DNA of 64,000 bases from Branchinecta lynchi (taxonomy: Eukaryota; Arthropoda; Branchiopoda; Anostraca; Branchinectidae): positions 20,593,280 to 20,657,279 of the forward strand of contig JAKZAP010000006.1 of assembly GCA_023053575.1 (NCBI GenBank), read 5' to 3'. The position numbers were made by a program, and so were the translations under genes. The stretch's first letter is position 1. The number at the start of each line of letters is the position of its first letter. Under the pieces are notes generated by a model. That model was not told the DNA's origin. It worked only from the letters and a program-made list of their open reading frames with translations, and ran no database searches. Of this stretch, positions 1 to 12,683 are shown piece by piece.

Positions 1-1596
1 CATTATCTCAATGCAGCCTCGCTCCAACTACAAAATCCCCAACCCAAATAAGCACTGTGCTATGCCGGAAACATCTACAGAACTGCGTCAGTTACCCAGT
101 ACACAACCCGTATAATCTATCTGACCAAGTCCGAAATACGCCGGTGATCCTAGGGTAGGGAGGAGGTCACAAGCAAATCATCAAAATTGACTCGAGCCCT
201 GTGTATACCAAACCAATGAACATTGATAAGGAGACGTTTCTGGTTCTTCGCTGGGCATACATCAATCTTCGCCGGCACAAATAGTCATCAATATAAATGC
301 TGTCGGGTCAGCATTGGCTGATGACGGTCTCTACCCTTTATTTTTATTTTTCTCAAAATGGAACCGAACTAAATGAACACGTTTGCCAAGGATAGATAAT
401 AATCCTCCAATGAATGTTCAACTACTCAGAGAAAACGTGGCGACCACATAGATAGTCCGTAAGAATAGTTTTCGTGTTAACTCCGGAAGGATGGACTACA
501 GTAAACGTGACTCAAATTTTTGACACGCCCTACAGTACGCAGCCAAGTAGCTGCCAACTGTTACGCTTATGGACACCGAATATTCTCCGACACCCTTATG
601 GGACCCTTACCCCCTTACCCGTAAGGTAAGGTAAGGTAAGGGCTAATTTTAATGGCAAATATAAATAAATCTGGTGTTTATTAAAAGCATCAGACATGCC
701 AGTGTCATAAAAAACGACGCTTCACTAATTCTGATGGGTTTGTAAAAATTATTAATACAATTCTAGCCTAAGGAATTGTAAAGAAAAACAAACGAACAAC
801 TATCACACACCAACACTAAGATTTAAGGACAACACGAGAAGTTACGACAACCGGACCCCTACTTGTGGACGCAAAATTACACCGGGGATTATTATCAGTT
901 TTTGTTTTTATGCAGAACAAACCAAGCCACGAAACCTTCAGGCGAAACCGGCGTTCTCGTCATTTCTTTTCCCCAAATTTCCTTTTAGCCTACGTAGGAG
1001 GAGATCTGACGCTTCTCCCGATTAATGTCATAAAACCCTAGAAGCCACTTCCTAGAAGCAGAGAATACTTTTTATTCAAGTTGGCGCAATCAAACATGAC
1101 TGATAAAACGTCAAACTATGACACACATTTCCTGTGGTAATCCCAAGTCTGGACTTGGGCAATCTGGCGGATGCAAGAAAACGAATGGCATTTACTCCCA
1201 TAATTTATCAACGCAGTGCGGAACGGAGAGCAAATACAGAAGTGGGCAGGTATTCGTCCCCTACGCGTCGCTCCGTGACTACAAAATCGACCAAGGTGTG
1301 TCTATGTTATTTTTGTAAGTAGTATCATTCATTCAACACGTCCAAATAACTACATACAAATATCAGTATGGACCAAAATATAAACGTAGGTAACACTGCG
1401 GACCCGGCATTCAGCAACTTGACAGAAGAGGGCACAAGGCTTTACTCACATCGAGCATGCAAAAAGTCACGGGGCACTGGATCAGCCGTGGCCCTGACTG
1501 ACCTTACTTGTGATGGCCCATATTGAGGTGGGAGGGTATCCCGGTGAATAGTGTTGGGATATTTTTTTTGTTTTACCAAAAACGAATGAGATGACC

Positions 1597-1627
<31 letters not shown>

Positions 1628-1872
1628 TTCGGTAGCCCTCCCAACCCACAACCTGTACCCATTTTTGAACAAGTGAATAATTTAGTGCGTCAATAATTGT
1701 AATTTAGTTGTCCAAACCTTGTGTATTTTTATAGTATTTATGTGTCATTGAATGGACCAGATGGTTTAGGCATACATGCCTGTATAGAACTATAGTTCTG
1801 TTTTACACATTATATTCTGTACTCCTCTGAGGGAAATAAATAAATAAATAGGCTACCAATTTTTATGTCTAT
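1..1872. other. No gene recognised; low-complexity DNA
   Basis: No exon with splice sites and recognisable protein similarity is seen on either strand. A short GTAAGG-type repeat with an inverted TTACC partner lies at about 605-642, and an A run of more than 20 bases at about 1601-1625. The PH-domain exons expected downstream of the cytohesin exon at 5034 were sought here on the minus strand and not found. Confidence 0.5.
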
Positions 1873-2286
1873 AGGCGTATTCTCGCTGTTCCCCGAGGAC
1901 TCCTCTGGGAATCGAAGGGAACGGCGAGAATAGAGGGAGTCACTCCACGCGGACTCCGCGGACTGAAACAGCGAGAACACGGGGAACACTTCCAAAATGG
2001 ATTTTGTTCGAAAAAAAATAGGCAGTTGACGAAATTAGTTTGGATCCACTTTATTTTTGGTTTTGTTTATTCTGATTATTTTTAACTTATTTTACATTCC
2101 ACCAACATCAGCAAAAATTGATTCCCCTCTGAATCTAAAAGGGGGTTCTTTTTGATGATGGCGATGATAATCGGAGCATTCCCCGTCCGCGGGGACTCGC
2201 GAGAATACGGGGAGTGAGTCCCAGGGACAAACAAAAACTCGGGGACTCCTCAAGTGGAGTCCTCGGGGAACGGCGAGAATACGCCT
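1873..2286. mobile_element. Foldback MITE, AGGCGTATTCTCGC termini
   Basis: The left end reads AGGCGTATTCTCGCTGTTCC and the right end is its near-perfect reverse complement. The inverted homology continues about 33 bases inward through GAGGACTCC. The same CGGGGACTC motifs recur in the interior (about 2180-2260), giving a multiply folded structure. TAT flanks both ends and may be a 3-bp target duplication. No coding capacity is seen. This is a non-autonomous DNA transposon; its superfamily is unknown. Confidence 0.75.
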
Positions 2287-4081
2287 TATGTTTCAAGGCA
2301 GCAACAAAAATCTGCTACCAAAAACAGGGGGAATCCAAATGATTCGGACACAACTGGACCCTTTTGACCAAATTCATAACATTGACTGTTAGGTTGTTCC
2401 CAACTTGAAGTCTCAGATATGACCCCTATCAAGAATCCATTCTCGGCTTGCTTTTGCACTGTGTGTCACAGACTCCGTGGAGCTCCAGCACTTGGCTAAC
2501 CTGAGCATCATTGGGCCCCGTCCCCTTTTGGATGGGAGTTTGTAAGACAATATGCTGTATTTACTATTCCTATCCCTGCTATTGGATACACGGAATTCGG
2601 GGTCCGGATACAAATCCTGAGCAAAAGAGTTGGAGTGGATTCGGGTTTGCATCTTTTGACTCTTATCTTTACATCGAATCAAACAGTTAGATAAAGACGT
2701 GTTGGGTAGAAATTTATCGACTAGGAGGAAGATGGACATAACACGATGTCTCCCGAATTCCCGGTTTTCACCAGATTCCGTCGGCAGTATCAACCAGGCA
2801 GAAAAAAAGCAGATGAGTCGATTCAACATGTCAGCTTACATCATAATCGGCATTCTAAACCTCTCGATCAAGCAATTACAAGAACTACAGATATTCCCCT
2901 TCATTGTTGCTTACTTAACCTCCACCTCCACCTATTCACGCTTTCTTTGTTCCATTTTTTTTTTATAACCCCTCCCTTTTTTTAATCTGTCAGGAGTTCT
3001 GTTAAGAGACATAAATCATGGCCAAGACTCGTTTAGAAAATTGCGACTTCCAACTGGGAACAAAACCTCTACTTCGAGTGATACAAGAGTGGTAGACACA
3101 AAAGCTTGCCATGCCTTTTCATTCCCGTCAAATCAGCAAAAAGAAGTTCTCGAGGATCTCCTGCCTTCGCTTAATCCTCAAAAACAAATAAAAAAAAAAA
3201 TGCCGAGAAGCTTCTTAAACTCGCCAAAAAGCCTCCTCTAGAACTGACAGATGCTAACCACCCAGTGAACCTATTCCGACTAAAAGACAGTTTAAATTAA
3301 TATCCCAAATTTCTCTCAAATGAGATGTCACTAGCAGCAGCTGAGTAGACAGAGACGGGTCATGACACCTCTCACTCACAAGATTTTAGGAGTCTGTGCA
3401 TTTTTTACTGGCGGTCGAAATCCGGCCAACAGTGGTAACTCGGCCATGATTTCGGATTCCTCTTAAAGAAAAATATCACACGAATGTGTTGAAAAAAATG
3501 TCCCCACTTTTGGGGTCCATAAATCGATACTGCTTTGAACGTACACAAATTATGTCAAAAATCTAAACGCACAACCTCCCGCTTCAAAAAAGTAAGCGTC
3601 GTGAAAAGGCTTCGCTTCGCTACCTTTTTATTTTAAATATTTGCGGTATAGACATCTATAAAACGTCTTTATCAGGGAAAACTTAATGCTCACTGAAGTA
3701 TCGAAGCAAGGCACCAAAAGGCCAGAATAGGTAAGTACACTGTCTCTCGTCTGAACAAAAAAAATCGACAGAACTTTAAAAGCCCCCCGTCTCCCCAGTA
3801 CACAAGCATTTCTCTGAAGTACCGCGTTTACTGCCCTGTCGTCCTCACCAGAATAAGTAATTTCTTATTCACAAAATATCATTAATTTCCGTCGCCAAGA
3901 ATGCGGCCTTACGGAACGAATTGCACAACTGAGGGAGAGAAAGGACAGAATCGCTTCTCGATGGCCTCCAACCCAAAGGAGCAGCTACGTCGACAGTAAC
4001 ATATTTCAATTTACTTATCTCATTTAGCATTACACTTATTGTATTTAACGTATTTTCCTGTCCTGTCCTTTTCATTACTGC
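2287..4081. other. No gene or clear repeat recognised
   Basis: Open frames here are short, lie in AT-rich DNA and show no recognisable protein motif. No cytohesin exon was found on the minus strand. Confidence 0.4.
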
Positions 4082-4469
4082 ACTGTTAGAAGTTTCATAA
4101 CAGACAACAGACGGATGCGCGGTTTCAACAGACGATGCATAACAGACAACACTTGGGATGTTATCTGTTCTGTCGAAAAACGTTGTACGTGAAATGCCAT
4201 GAAGAACAAGCATTGCCGGGAAGAGCCAAAATAACATCTACCGGTACTGACTTTTTTGTTTGTCCTCATGATGTCAGAAAATTCAGCAGATACTTTTTGG
4301 CGATTTTTCGGCTTTTCCTAATGGCAACGCTTGTTATGCGTAATATTTCCAAACACAACAGACAACATCAACAGATAACATCTAGAAAACATCTTAAGTG
4401 TTGTCTCTTGCGCATTGTCTGTTGAAATAGCGCATCCTTCTGTTGTCTGTTTGTGAAACTTCTGACAGT
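4082..4469. mobile_element. Foldback MITE, GTCAGAAGTTTCA family, copy 1
   Basis: Both ends carry ACTGTYAGAAGTTTCA in inverted orientation, followed by CAGACAACAG-type subterminal repeats. Inside are inverted partners of a GCATTGCCGGGAAGAGCC module and its complement near 4305-4345. The termini and this inner module are shared with the larger palindrome at 39553-40218, so the two belong to one family. No coding potential is seen. Confidence 0.75.
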
Positions 4470-5033
4470 ATAGGGATTATCAGATTTATATCGAGACGAT
4501 AAAGACATCAAAAGCCAGCTACAGCATTGGCCCACTGATTACAATACGAAAGATCTGACAATTGTTACAAATAAAAAATACAATAAACCTAAAAGCCGCT
4601 TTGCGTCTTTAAGTAGCCTAATAATTTGGCGCAATTGTATTGAAATAGTTATGATCATAAACAAATTTTTAGGATTTTTTTTTTTTAAGGTCTTTTGATG
4701 TTTACAGAAATATGCATGTGTATCATTGTATTTATACGCATGTTTTTGTGTTTTTCTCTTTGTGATGTACCCGCCGATTTTGGGGGTCGCGAAAGTGTCT
4801 GGTCGTTACATAACGTGAGGAGTGGCCTTGCTTAGATCACCACTCCGTAAGAAAATAATAGGAATTTTATTACTGCAGGCGGCAAAGAAAACATCATCAA
4901 ATCCCGCCACGCCTAAACCACTAATCACGCGACGAACACGAAATAGCCCTACTGATGCTAACTTTCACTGTAAAAACACTGAAAGCAAGTCGAAAATATT
5001 TCGATCGTCGCTTCGTTTCAGAAAAACGCTCAC

Positions 5034-5182
5034 CTCGAGAATGTCTCTCGGTAGATCCTTTCCGTCGTTAATCCCTCGGTTCATGGATATGAACTGTTCC
5101 ACCGTCGGCTTGTCTTTCACACTCGGGTTATGCAAACTCGTGTTGAGCATTATCACAGCAAACGACAGTACGTAGCAGGTAT
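5034..5182 (-). CDS. Cytohesin exon: late Sec7 domain
   Basis: This internal exon encodes about 49 residues of the Sec7 domain, the ARF guanine-nucleotide exchange module of cytohesins, which act at the plasma membrane and endosomes. Visible motifs are [38 protein letters not shown] and DLPRDILE, all close to the cytohesin consensus. The acceptor is TGCAG before base 5182 and the donor is GAG/GTGAGC after base 5034. The exon enters after one borrowed base, completing GAT for Asp, and leaves in phase 0. The following exon, which should end Sec7 and open the PH domain, was not found. Assignment to the cytohesin (Steppke) family is firm; only part of the gene is in the window. Confidence 0.95.
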
Positions 5183-8100
5183 CTGCAACAAAGTGTGCCG
5201 TTAGCATTTTAAAAACTTGGATCTCCATGGTGTGGCACCAAAAGATGGTGCCAGATTCTGTGCAGTCTTAAGATATACAACTCACTCAAGATGTCCAGGA
5301 AAATAACAGGTGGCAGCTTTCGCGAACTAAATCATCTGGCAATTATAATGAAAGGAGGAGATGGCGAACAAATGTGTCTACTACAAAAAACCCTCATCTC
5401 GAATTACCTCATTAGTTACTTGATCCTCGTGATCACCACTTTGTTATATTTAATTAATCAATTTTGTAGAGCAGAAATAATTACTAGAATGAGTGTTCAT
5501 CGGTCCAAGTTGAGTGCGAATCATACTGGATTGGGTTAAAGGGAAAAAAGTCAGCAGAGATTTATTATAGCGGTATCACCGGTTCGTCTTTCTAGCTTCA
5601 GCCTGAAGAGGATCCCTGCCAAGAAGACCCGAAATATCGCTGAATAATATCCTAGCTGATTTTCTCTGCTTCCAATCACTTTAAATATAAGACTCCCAGT
5701 CCGCTTGGGCTTAAAGGACCTGTCTTACTTGCAAGACTAACCCAACTTGCTTCCATCATTACTCTATATATTTCCAAACCCGGAGGCTCCAATTTCGTAC
5801 GGTACATTCTAACCCCTCTAACAAAACCACGCTGATTTTCGGTGATTTTCTCACTTGCCGTCTTTTGCTACTTTCGATGTGTGAAACGCTGTCGACGGTT
5901 GTCTGTGAGAAGTTTTTCCATCAGAAAATCCGGTTATGTAAATTGTTTTCCTGTTTTCGCGACAAGTCAACGGGTCTCGAAAAAGGCTTAAAACAACCAA
6001 AACCGTGGGTTATTTGTTAAAGGCACAGCATAGTTATAAAGTATTCAAATATTTTAAAATACCGTAAGCTGAAGAGTAAATAGTACGAGAGGTCTTTTAA
6101 GGAGTTCCTAAAATCGAACCTGAATGTTTTTAGCACGCTCAGTCCCTTATCTTTGGTGAGAAACATGGACAAACACACATGACCGGTCACACTGACGAAT
6201 GAGCACATAAGTGAGGAACGAGCAGAAGCGAGAGCCGCGACGAAACGAGCCAAACACAGCACATGAAAAAATCGGTGTAATGCCGTTAGCGGAGATAAAA
6301 AATGGCACAGAAAGTTAAAAGTTTCTGAAATGAGAGTGAATGACTAGGCGTAGGGTGGACCAGTAATAAAGGTACGAGAGGCCCTTCCAGGAACTACTGT
6401 GGCTCGAGAGAAAATTTTAGGTGAACGCGTTTTAATCATTGATTGATTTTGTATTTTAAGTAAATTTTTTAATAGTTTAGATTTAGTTGTTTAAAAGAAA
6501 TGTAGTTAAGGAAATGTTTTTACAAAATCCAAATGAGAGACTTAATTTCCAAATATTAGGGGGGACGAATAGTTAAAGGACACCTGAACAATGAAACCAT
6601 ACTTGAACACACCATGGCGAATGCATTTACAGACATGGCCACGAAGAGCATTCTTCTCGTGAGCATGATATTTTCAAAATAGGGATGTTCGTTTCTGGAG
6701 GTTTGCACATGCAGACTCCAAGACAAAAAGCGTAGTTCATTCAAATCTTGTACAGCGCTGGCCGGATCGTATTGGAATTTCTTCTAGATAAATGTTTGGG
6801 CGTAAGTGGTTAAGAAATATTCCAGAAGAAGGGTTGATGACATGAGTTCATTTCTAAAATTGTTCGGTACTGAAACAAGGACAGATGCAAAATGGAGCAA
6901 AAATCATAGCTAGGAAACACTATTTCGTATTTGGACTGGGTTTTCTGCAGGCCATGTTAACGGAAGTCACACAGATAGGGATGATACTTGGTACTCTTCA
7001 TTCAGGTGTCCTTTAAAAGTGGGAAAAAATAGATCAAAATTAACTTCACCGAGGGATGGAGGAGTAGCCAAAAAAAGCACGAAATCTGATTTCTTAGTTT
7101 TTAAATAATATAAAAATAAGTTAAATTACAAAAGATAGTACGGAAAAAAAATAAAAATAACAGGACTTAGATAGGCCAGTTATGATGACGTAGGCACGAG
7201 TAGATTGCGCAATTCCACACCCAAGACAATCCCAGCAGCAAAATTAGAAGGGTTGATACCGGGCTCATTGTTGCCAGTTTAATGACTCACGACGAAGTCC
7301 GCTAAACAAAACAAAAAAACCTTGGCAGTCCAGATTCGATTCTGAAATTAGCGAAGCTGGTCTAGATTTGAGCCAAGTTCCAAGGGACCGGAGACCGCAG
7401 GAAGTCGATCTACAAAATAGCCTGATTGACAAGCCAATTATTAATTGTCGCAAATAATCGTCATAATGTAATACTTAACTGGAAACCGCGAAGACTGAAG
7501 TCGTATCGGGTTGACAAGAGTGCAGTACGTAAGATTTACTGCAGATTCTGTGAGTACCATGCCATCGACTTCCACTTTGTATGAAGTTCGGTATATCGTA
7601 ATCCGAAACCCATTTCACCGGGATATACTCCCCCCTGATTTTCTCCCCTCCCGAATTCATCTTCCTCGTCAAGCTGCCGAGCCTGATTCTCGTTTAGCGC
7701 CGGTGGCAGCTTTGCGAACAAGGTATGCTCAGAGTTTCGTCCCCTCGTTTGTTCGTTTATATAACTCGGAGCGCTTTTGAACGTTAATTTGTATGTTATT
7801 TCTATTTTATTAACTGTAGTCTATTATGTTATTGAACATATTTATGATAAGATGTCCGTATAAATGTCGCAGAATTATTTATACTTATAGATTGTTATGT
7901 TATGACGTTATGTTTTGACGCAAAAACAACCCATCGGCTTGTCCGTTATCTGTTTTTAAATTCTGTTGAACTGAATTGAATTGAGAACCTTCTACAAACT
8001 ATCAGGTGGAACAGAAATAGACATTTTGTTTGTCGAATGGGGATTACGGAGACCTTTCCGGGTCAGCTGTCTGACTAGCCAGACTCCTCCTCCCCGGTGA

Positions 8101-8313
8101 AGACTATTCAGTTTGATGTTTGATATTCTGTGTTCGTAAATTCTGGCGGAATGATTTTCCGTATTATGCTAGTGATGCTGGATTTCTTAATATCCCACAG
8201 ATAGAAATAGTGTTACAGTTATGTCCATCTTGTTTTGGCAAAATTCGGTCTTAACGGCGTTACCAGTTCAGTAAAAATTGATTAACGCAGATTCCATTGC
8301 GCCGATACACGAT
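5183..8313. other. Intron sequence with repeat fragments
   Basis: This is most of the intron between the two last cytohesin exons of the window. At about 5567-5650 there is a fragment of the CCAAGAAGG..CGAAATATCGCTGA hairpin repeat, which is complete at 53726 and 15775. Nothing else is recognised. Confidence 0.5.
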
Positions 8314-8702
8314 GGTTGCAATCTGCAGATACCATGGTATCTGATATCACGGTATAAAGTCGTTTTCGCAGTGACCGTGGTATCTGACACCATGGTCAAA
8401 GGGCGTTTTTGCTGTTACCGCGGTATAGTAAGTGATCGCAGTACCTGAAAAATTCATCTCACTATCATCAGCGCCGACACAGGAGCCTGGGTCTTTGTCA
8501 AATTGGCGGGAAAGAAGTTTGGCACTTGTGGTGTGAGTGGATGTAAGTTTTGCTTATGGGATGACTTCTAAAAGCGCAAATTCGGCAATTGTCGTTTTGC
8601 GAAGCAACCGTAGTATCAGATACAACCGTAACTGCAAAAACGACAAACTGCAAATCCAATTACCGTGATATCCGATACCATTGTATCTGCAAAAACGAAA
8701 CT
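8314..8702. mobile_element. Foldback MITE, GATACCATGG family, copy 1
   Basis: The left end reads TCTGCAGATACCATGG and the right end reads the complement, CCATTGTATCTGCAAAAACG. Many inward copies of GTGGTATCTGATACCA follow, in both orientations. The middle carries TCATCTCACT.TCATCA and GGGAAAGAAGTTTGGC, also present in the second copy at 47610-47970. It lies in the intron upstream of cytohesin exon 5182-5034. Confidence 0.7.
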
Positions 8703-8923
8703 AATGTTCAGCTCATGCAAAACTTTCTCAAACAATTCAAACAAACTGAATTTCTGGATTAAAAAAAAAGAAGGAAAAACGGCTTCAAACAAATTATAAT
8801 CTCCCGCTGATAGTTCAAAATTCGCAGACCTCTGCTAAAAACTGTAGGGGTAAAGCAGCCTCTAAAAATCGAAACGAATCGCCTGGTTACACCCCCGCTA
8901 TGAAAGGTTGCAGAACCACTTAC

Positions 8924-9036
8924 CTGTACTAGTAAAAATGTTTGGGTTCAACTGGCAGTATTTCTGGGCAAAGCATTCCATCATTCGATCAATCTTCTGC
9001 GCCTCGCCTGGTAAACGAAAGCTCCAAAGAAACTGC
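8924..9036 (-). CDS. Cytohesin exon: Sec7 motif 2
   Basis: This exon encodes 37 residues carrying the second conserved Sec7 motif, [20 protein letters not shown], followed by a stretch ending in [13 protein letters not shown]. The acceptor is a long T run ending TGTAG and the donor is ACAG/GTAAGT. It starts with G, completing AGG (Arg) from the preceding exon, and ends with G, completing GAT (Asp) in the next. The hydrophobic face of this motif contacts the ARF switch regions in known structures. CQLNPNIFT resembles insect rather than vertebrate cytohesins, as I recall them. Confidence 0.95.
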
Positions 9037-9739
9037 CTACAAAAAAAAAAAAATGCTGACACTCAATCAACAGCCTGATTGCTCGCTCATGTCTGATGAC
9101 CTATTGGGCTCTCGGTATTTTTGCTGATTTGCATGAATACCTTCATCCCTTTCGGAGTTTCGTTCAGTGACACGAAACAGAGTGATGAGGTGCCACTGAA
9201 GAAAAGATTTAGAAGTATCGTTCCTGCTACTATAAGGACACACTCCCTATAGTTGATCGTTGGCACTTTTACAGCGCGGCTCGCAGGATCGATGTTCACT
9301 ACGTTGCGCATTCTTCTTTTGTTATATAAAATTCGCAAAAATTTGTGTTATGGCCAATTTTGGGGTTTATTTTTGGGAAACATAAGACTTATAACGATTC
9401 TATGAGTTATTTCTTCTTGATTAGTAATGCCATTTTTGACATATAACACAAGGACGCATACCTTGTGTAAGCGATATAAAACCTAAAGGGCAATATTAAT
9501 CACTATTCCGTATAGTCAGTGAAACAAAATAATGTTTATTGTTTTCTATTACAAATTCGGATGTTACTAGCAAGGAGACCTTTTCTTAGTAGTGCCACTT
9601 TTTGTCAACCTAAATGAGTGTAGTTTAGTTTAATAATTTGTTTCATATATATTATAAACATTGTAGCACAATGCTGTTTTTCTATAGACATGTAGTCGAT
9701 GTATGTATGAAGTAAGTAATCTACACGTATGAAGTAATC

Positions 9740-9905
9740 TACATACTTCTACAAAAAAAGAAATAACACTGAAAGAAAAGAAGAGGGAAAACAAAAAGAA
9801 AAAGAATACAAAGAAAAGAAGACGAAAAACCAAAAATAAAAATAAATAGAACACTGAAAGAAAGGAAGAGGAAAAACCAAAAAGAAAAGTAAGAAAAAGA
9901 AATAG
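9740..9905. repeat. A/G-rich imperfect tandem duplication
   Basis: Two copies of an A/G-only block beginning AACACTGAAAGAAA lie about 85 bases apart, each followed by GAGGRAAAAC and further AAAGAAAAGAA runs. The long minus-strand open frame across it, rich in Phe, Leu and Ser, is produced by this composition and is not a gene. Confidence 0.6.
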
Positions 9906-10579
9906 AAACCATGCGTCAGTTTTATAATCACCCGAGCAAGAAAACAAATAAAAAAATAAAATTTTTCAACGGTGGTCTGTCAAGAAATATAATAACCTAT
10001 ATCGTTATTCAAACAGCGCTATTTTCTCGGAAAGCTCTCGTTCGCAATTTACAATAATTAATCAGTGCTGGATATATACCAAAAATAAAACGTGGCTTGC
10101 TTCGACGCTCCATGTGGGGTTACTGCGCAACTCAACTCTTCTAAAATTGGTCGTACTTACGTACAAGGAACATGGTCTTTCCGTATCTAGTAGCCGCTGG
10201 GCTGGACAATTAAGGGTCCACTCCGCATGTGCCGAGACAACTACTGGGTACCAAGACCAGATCTGCAATTTGTTCTGACTGCTGTTTACGATTACAGTTT
10301 TTAACTTTTAATCCATCAGAGGTAAGACGAGCAACAAATTGATACCGAATTGGCTATCCTGAGTATCGCCGACGGGCGACTAGCTCTAGTGGACTAGAGA
10401 CCTCTGCAGACTATCGCTATGATTTTTGCGAGTTCGGTTCGAAAGCTTTTTGTTGTCTGGACATCCCAGACCGGGTAAGCCAAAGTCCTTTCTTTCTTTT
10501 TCTGTTTGTTTATTTCCAAGTCGACTAGTTTGTTATCTTTGATGTTTCAGGGTTGTTTATTCCCTTACGGTTCAACCTC

Positions 10580-10640
10580 TGGGCATCGATTTTTTTTATT
10601 TTTTTTTGGAATAAACCCATTTATTCATTCATTCAGTCGC
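10580..10640 (+). repeat. Retroposon 3' tail with ATTC repeats
   Basis: A T run is followed by GGAATAAACCCATTT and then ATTCATTCATTC. The AATAAA followed by a short tandem repeat is typical of the 3' end of a non-LTR element or SINE. The body upstream is not recognised. Confidence 0.4.
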
Positions 10641-11127
10641 AGCCGACTTCGCACATTACCGACTACGCGGGGGTTTCAAAGGGAGAGGAGGTGGAAGAAT
10701 CTTTTGAAGAAGAAAGTAAATTTGAATACTCTACTTCACAAAAGTAGCTAACTAATAATTTATTTTTAACTATTTATTAGTTGAATTGTAGGCTATACAC
10801 TGTCTATTAGTTGTTATATCTTCTCGAGTCGAGGTCGTGTAAGTATAATGAAATGCGCAAGCAAGTTCTCTCACTTCAGTTCCATTTCAATACTCTATAT
10901 GACTAAGTCCAAAACACGCCAGCGATCCTCAGGAAGAAGGAGTAAGCGTGTCCGTCCTACTCAAACTCAATGACTCAAATCCTGTATCAATCAATCACTA
11001 GCGATCTTTGGGAGCAGCTATGACACCACCTCTGCCTTTCGCTAGATACCTGGAGAGGCTGGAGATTTTGCATCGGCACGGACAGATAGTCATCAAGAGT
11101 ATTCTCGTCCAGATATTACATTTAATA

Positions 11128-11568
11128 CAGGAGTGTTGCATGAAGCTGTCCTTACTATGGCACCGCCCACCCCCCAATTGGCCATGGTACATGATCCTGC
11201 CACCTTGGATCATGAAGCTGCCACCCCCAGAAAAATCATGCAAATTCCAAGAAAACAGCAAATTTTGTTATTTGCAAAAGGTCAAGGAACCTCTCTGACC
11301 AAACAGCTGGCCTCTAACTTCACCATGTAGCAAAATACTATTTTTAGCAAAGTGGGCGACTTCATGATCACTTGGGTGCCTATATTCTTTCTTGTTCTCC
11401 AGCTTAGCCTTGAACAATTACAAGTAAACTATGGTACCAGCAGAAGGTGAAGGTTCTAAGCTTCCTTTCAGGATACTCCACTGAATTTTATCTCAACCTT
11501 TACTCTTTTTCCCTAAGTCATTTCCCAAAACTAGGAGTTTAGGGTGGCGGCTTCACGCAGCACTCATG
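11128..11568. mobile_element. 441-bp MITE with TA duplication, copy 1
   Basis: The element starts CAGGAGTGTTGCATGAAGC and ends with its complement, GCTTCACGCAGCACTCATG, flanked on each side by TA. The second copy at 24407-24847 is the same length and nearly identical, so insertion was recent. The TA target and short inverted ends suggest a Tc1/mariner-type non-autonomous element. Open frames on both strands exist in both copies simply because the copies are nearly identical. It sits about 40 bases downstream of the cytohesin exon end at 11607, so it lies inside the intron very near the donor. Confidence 0.85.
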
Positions 11569-11606
11569 TAGCGAACGCTCGCATCACATCAAAATCTGGA
11601 ATTTAC

Positions 11607-11752
11607 CTCAAAGCTTGTACTAGGATGAGATCCGTGAAGTCGTGGAGATGAACGAAGGCCTTAAGGACTCCCTCGTTGAAAGGGTGTTTCTCCCCCAGAT
11701 AGTCACCAATAGCTGTCTTGTTCAAGCCCTCGCCGTACAAGAAAGATGCCAC
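11607..11752 (-). CDS. Cytohesin exon: Sec7 catalytic loop
   Basis: The exon encodes 48 residues and carries the first Sec7 motif, [13 protein letters not shown], whose final Glu (codon bases about 11692-11690) is the catalytic glutamic finger known from ARNO. It continues with [19 protein letters not shown] and LVQAL. The acceptor is CTTTAG and the donor is GAG/GTAAAT. It enters in phase 0 and leaves two bases of the Arg codon. One oddity: the text reads FLYGEGLN where cytohesins normally have FLYKGEGLN, so one Lys appears to be missing in frame. Confidence 0.95.
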
Positions 11753-12136
11753 CTAAAGCAAAAATAATGCTTAAGAAGGGAACGCATTTTAATATACATG
11801 AAAAAGGGTATACCGCTCCACCAGAATGAAACTATCCCATCTCCAATATGCTCCGGAAAAATGGCAAACATGGATTAGTAGCTTAAGCTATCTTGTGCGA
11901 AATTGTGCTGAATCCGACCCAGAATCAACGCAGCCCCTCAAAGCTAGGTGTCTTCAAAATCGCCTTTGCTGGCTTTACTGAACGGTGAAGCTATTCTATG
12001 TGCAGCTCCAAATGACTCTCCCGATAAGTGTTTTTGACACAGGATAGTTTCATTCCGGTGGAGCGATACGGTCGATGCAATTTCCTCCACACTCAGTGTA
12101 ATCTCCAGGTCGTGACGGGTTGTAAACATTGCCACA

Positions 12137-12531
12137 TTAACCCTAGGTTCACACAGACGTTCACACTGAGGCGATATCGGCCGTCGCCGAGACTTTCGTC
12201 GCCAAAATCGGCGACTTCTATTGCTTCGTCAGGCGATGTTCAACGTTGGGAAAATTCAACTTTAATCGGGCAACAGTACGATTTTATGCACGCAACAGCA
12301 ACATGGACGACCCTTTTGATGGTTCCCTTTTAGAAAAATTATTATTTTTTACTATTTTAATTATTTTAAGGGTTATTTTTAACTATTTAAATTATTTTTC
12401 GGGTTAAATTCTTTTGCCGACGAAAGTTCAACGTGAACATCCTGGCGATAAAAATCTCCTCTCGCTGCTATTGAAAAATCTCGTTCATCGCCGGTATTTG
12501 CTCTGTTTGAACCTAGGGTAAGTGATCGTAG
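12137..12531. mobile_element. MITE with TTAACCCTAGGTTCA termini
   Basis: The left end TTAACCCTAGGTTCA faces TGAACCTAGGGTAA at the right. The arms are rich in CGTCGCC and GGCGA motifs (left about 12170-12240, right about 12415-12500), and the core is an AT-rich TTATTTT block. TTA/TAA at the outer edges fits a PIF/Harbinger-type target, but this is inference. No coding sequence is seen. Confidence 0.65.
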
Positions 12532-12683
12532 ACCTCCACTGTGCTGTCTCTTCTTATTTTGGTGATTTTACCTCTCTACAAACTAGACACCGATGGCTGA
12601 GTGGTTGGCGCTGTGATCACCTACACGGTCTAAACTAAGTTGTGTCGTAATTCCATACAAGCGTGACGTAACACCCATTTGAT

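Noticed and set aside
1..4960. PH-domain exons of the cytohesin.
   Set aside because: I searched the minus strand for the expected EPFKIP and HTFFNP motifs and found none; they presumably lie outside the window.
9630..9947. Phe/Leu-rich minus-strand frame that looks like a membrane protein.
   Set aside because: It is the translation of an A/G-rich low-complexity tract.
11008..11330. Open frames in several frames of the 441-bp MITE, preserved in both copies (also 24302-24609).
   Set aside because: Both strands and several frames are open at once and the copies are nearly identical, so conservation of frames carries no weight.
12590..12665. tRNA-like GATGGCTGAGTGGTTGGCGC.
   Set aside because: Only an A-box-like segment is present; no anticodon arm, B box or acceptor stem could be paired.
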